Of a DNA stretch of 64,000 bases, positions 63,060 through 64,000 are shown one piece after another; positions within the stretch are counted from its first letter, which is position 1; each line of letters opens with the position of its first letter. This DNA is from Cymbidium sinense (lineage: Eukaryota; Streptophyta; Magnoliopsida; Asparagales; Orchidaceae). The position numbers and the translations under genes are program-made. The stretch is from the NCBI GenBank assembly GCA_021442155.1, contig CM038229.1, forward strand, positions 97,751,271 to 97,815,270, written 5' to 3'. Under the pieces are notes generated by a model that saw nothing but the letters and a program-made list of their open reading frames with translations, did not search any database and was not told the DNA's origin.

Positions 63060-64000
63060 TATAATCTATTTTTATAGTTTTAGGTGTATATGACATGAAA
63101 TCTATTATTGGAGAAAGAAAAGAAGAAAAATGCAAAACTCTGTACACATCGCAGCACTACATTTGTGTTGAGATACTAGTTTTAGAAGAAAAGTTACACA
63201 GATAGAGAAGACAATGACTGTGAGCTAGTTTTGCAGCTCTATAGTGTTAGACTTAGTGAGAGTATGTGTATTTGGTCTGACAGGAACTGAGATTTAAAAT
63301 CGAAATCAAAGAGCACAACTGTTGCTACAAAGTAAAGTAGCTAAGTTGCTACAATCAGATATATTCAATTTTAAAGCAATTTCAAAGCCAATTTTAAAAG
63401 TTTTTAGTGCAATTTATTGGAAGTTTTTAGAGTGGATGTGGGAAATAATTGAGAGATGGATAAATCACTTATAAATACAATTTTATTTGCATTGAAAAAA
63501 GTTTTTGGGTGAGTGTTTTTCTTGTGTGTGAGTGTTTGAGTGTGTATGTGCTATGTGGAAATAGAGATCCAATAAACTAGAATGCTTGCAGGAAGGCGAG
63601 GGATAGAAGCAAGTCATGATCAGAAGAGGACATCCTGGTTCTTTCTTTTCTTATTCTTGATTTATCTTATATTAGCATTTTAGTATTCATAGATGTAAAT
63701 ATTCTCTCATTCTCAATGATTAGCTAAATTTTCTTGATCTTGGTGAAGACAAAAGATAAAATTACTCTTGATTAACAACTATATAAAATCATCTTCACAC
63801 GTACAAAGTCTGTAGAGACAATCAAGAATCATAAAATTTAGAGTATATTTTTTATAATTAAGTAAAAAACTTTATTTTCATAGCCATATATATATATATA
63901 TATATAATAAATTTAACTTAAACAAATTTTAAATTTTGTTAGATAGAAACTAAAGCTAATAATAGATTAGTACTTAATAAGATTTTCTAATGAAATTTTA
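63060..64000. other. Possible LTR-like or transcribed non-coding segment
   Basis: Slightly more GC than its surroundings, with TGTTGAGATACTAG at 63167, a TATA-like TTATAAATAC near 63470 and GTGTGAGTGTTTGAGTGTGTATG downstream. This layout resembles a Copia LTR, but I have no second copy to compare and no coding motif. A (TA)n lies at 63885-63906. Confidence 0.25.

Noticed and set aside
1..64000. Search for a new multi-gene system (defence, biosynthetic or signalling cluster)
   Set aside because: Only two host genes are identifiable and they are functionally unrelated; the rest is transposon-derived or plain AT-rich DNA.

Overview
This window looks like nuclear chromosomal DNA of a flowering plant. 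It is AT-rich and intron-containing, carries two plant-type host genes (an alpha-expansin and a plant O-fucosyltransferase family gene), and more than half of it is transposable elements: Ty3/gypsy Tat/Ogre-like LTR elements with two RNase H domains, an RTE-type LINE, MITEs and long (TA)n tracts. I cannot name the species. I saw no rRNA, tRNA, CRISPR array or bacterial operon.

Layout. 1-963: intron and last exon of an alpha-expansin (+). 964-3393: AT-rich host DNA with a small degenerate tandem repeat and one possible terminal exon (-). 3400-36416: a nested retrotransposon block. A Tat-like gypsy element on the minus strand (LTRs about 1.1 kb, outer flanks both AAATT) is split in its gag region by a plus-strand Tat/Ogre-like element (about 11424-33470, LTRs about 4.5 kb). 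The 3' LTR of that inner element is itself split by a 2.8-kb hAT-like insertion (27557-30349). 36422-39583: host flank with old dispersed repeats. 39584-57098: a ten-exon O-fucosyltransferase gene (-) whose first intron is about 12.4 kb. That intron holds a ~400-bp triplication, a nearly complete RTE LINE with a perfect 16-bp target-site duplication, and a 4.6-kb solo LTR of the same LTR family as the inner Tat element, flanked by AAATT. 57100-64000: promoter side, then AT-rich host DNA with MITEs, microsatellites and a short tandem array.

Main technical observation: both host genes have every expected exon and splice site, and the exon phases add up exactly, yet the reading frame is broken many times. 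All breaks are missing bases, mostly in homopolymers or doubled letters, with no in-frame substitution stops. This fits uncorrected long-read consensus errors better than two independent pseudogenes, and it explains why no long ORF exists here. I did not find a convincing new biological system; the interest lies in the transposon nesting, the satellite-like arrays inside the Tat element and the transposon-filled intron.
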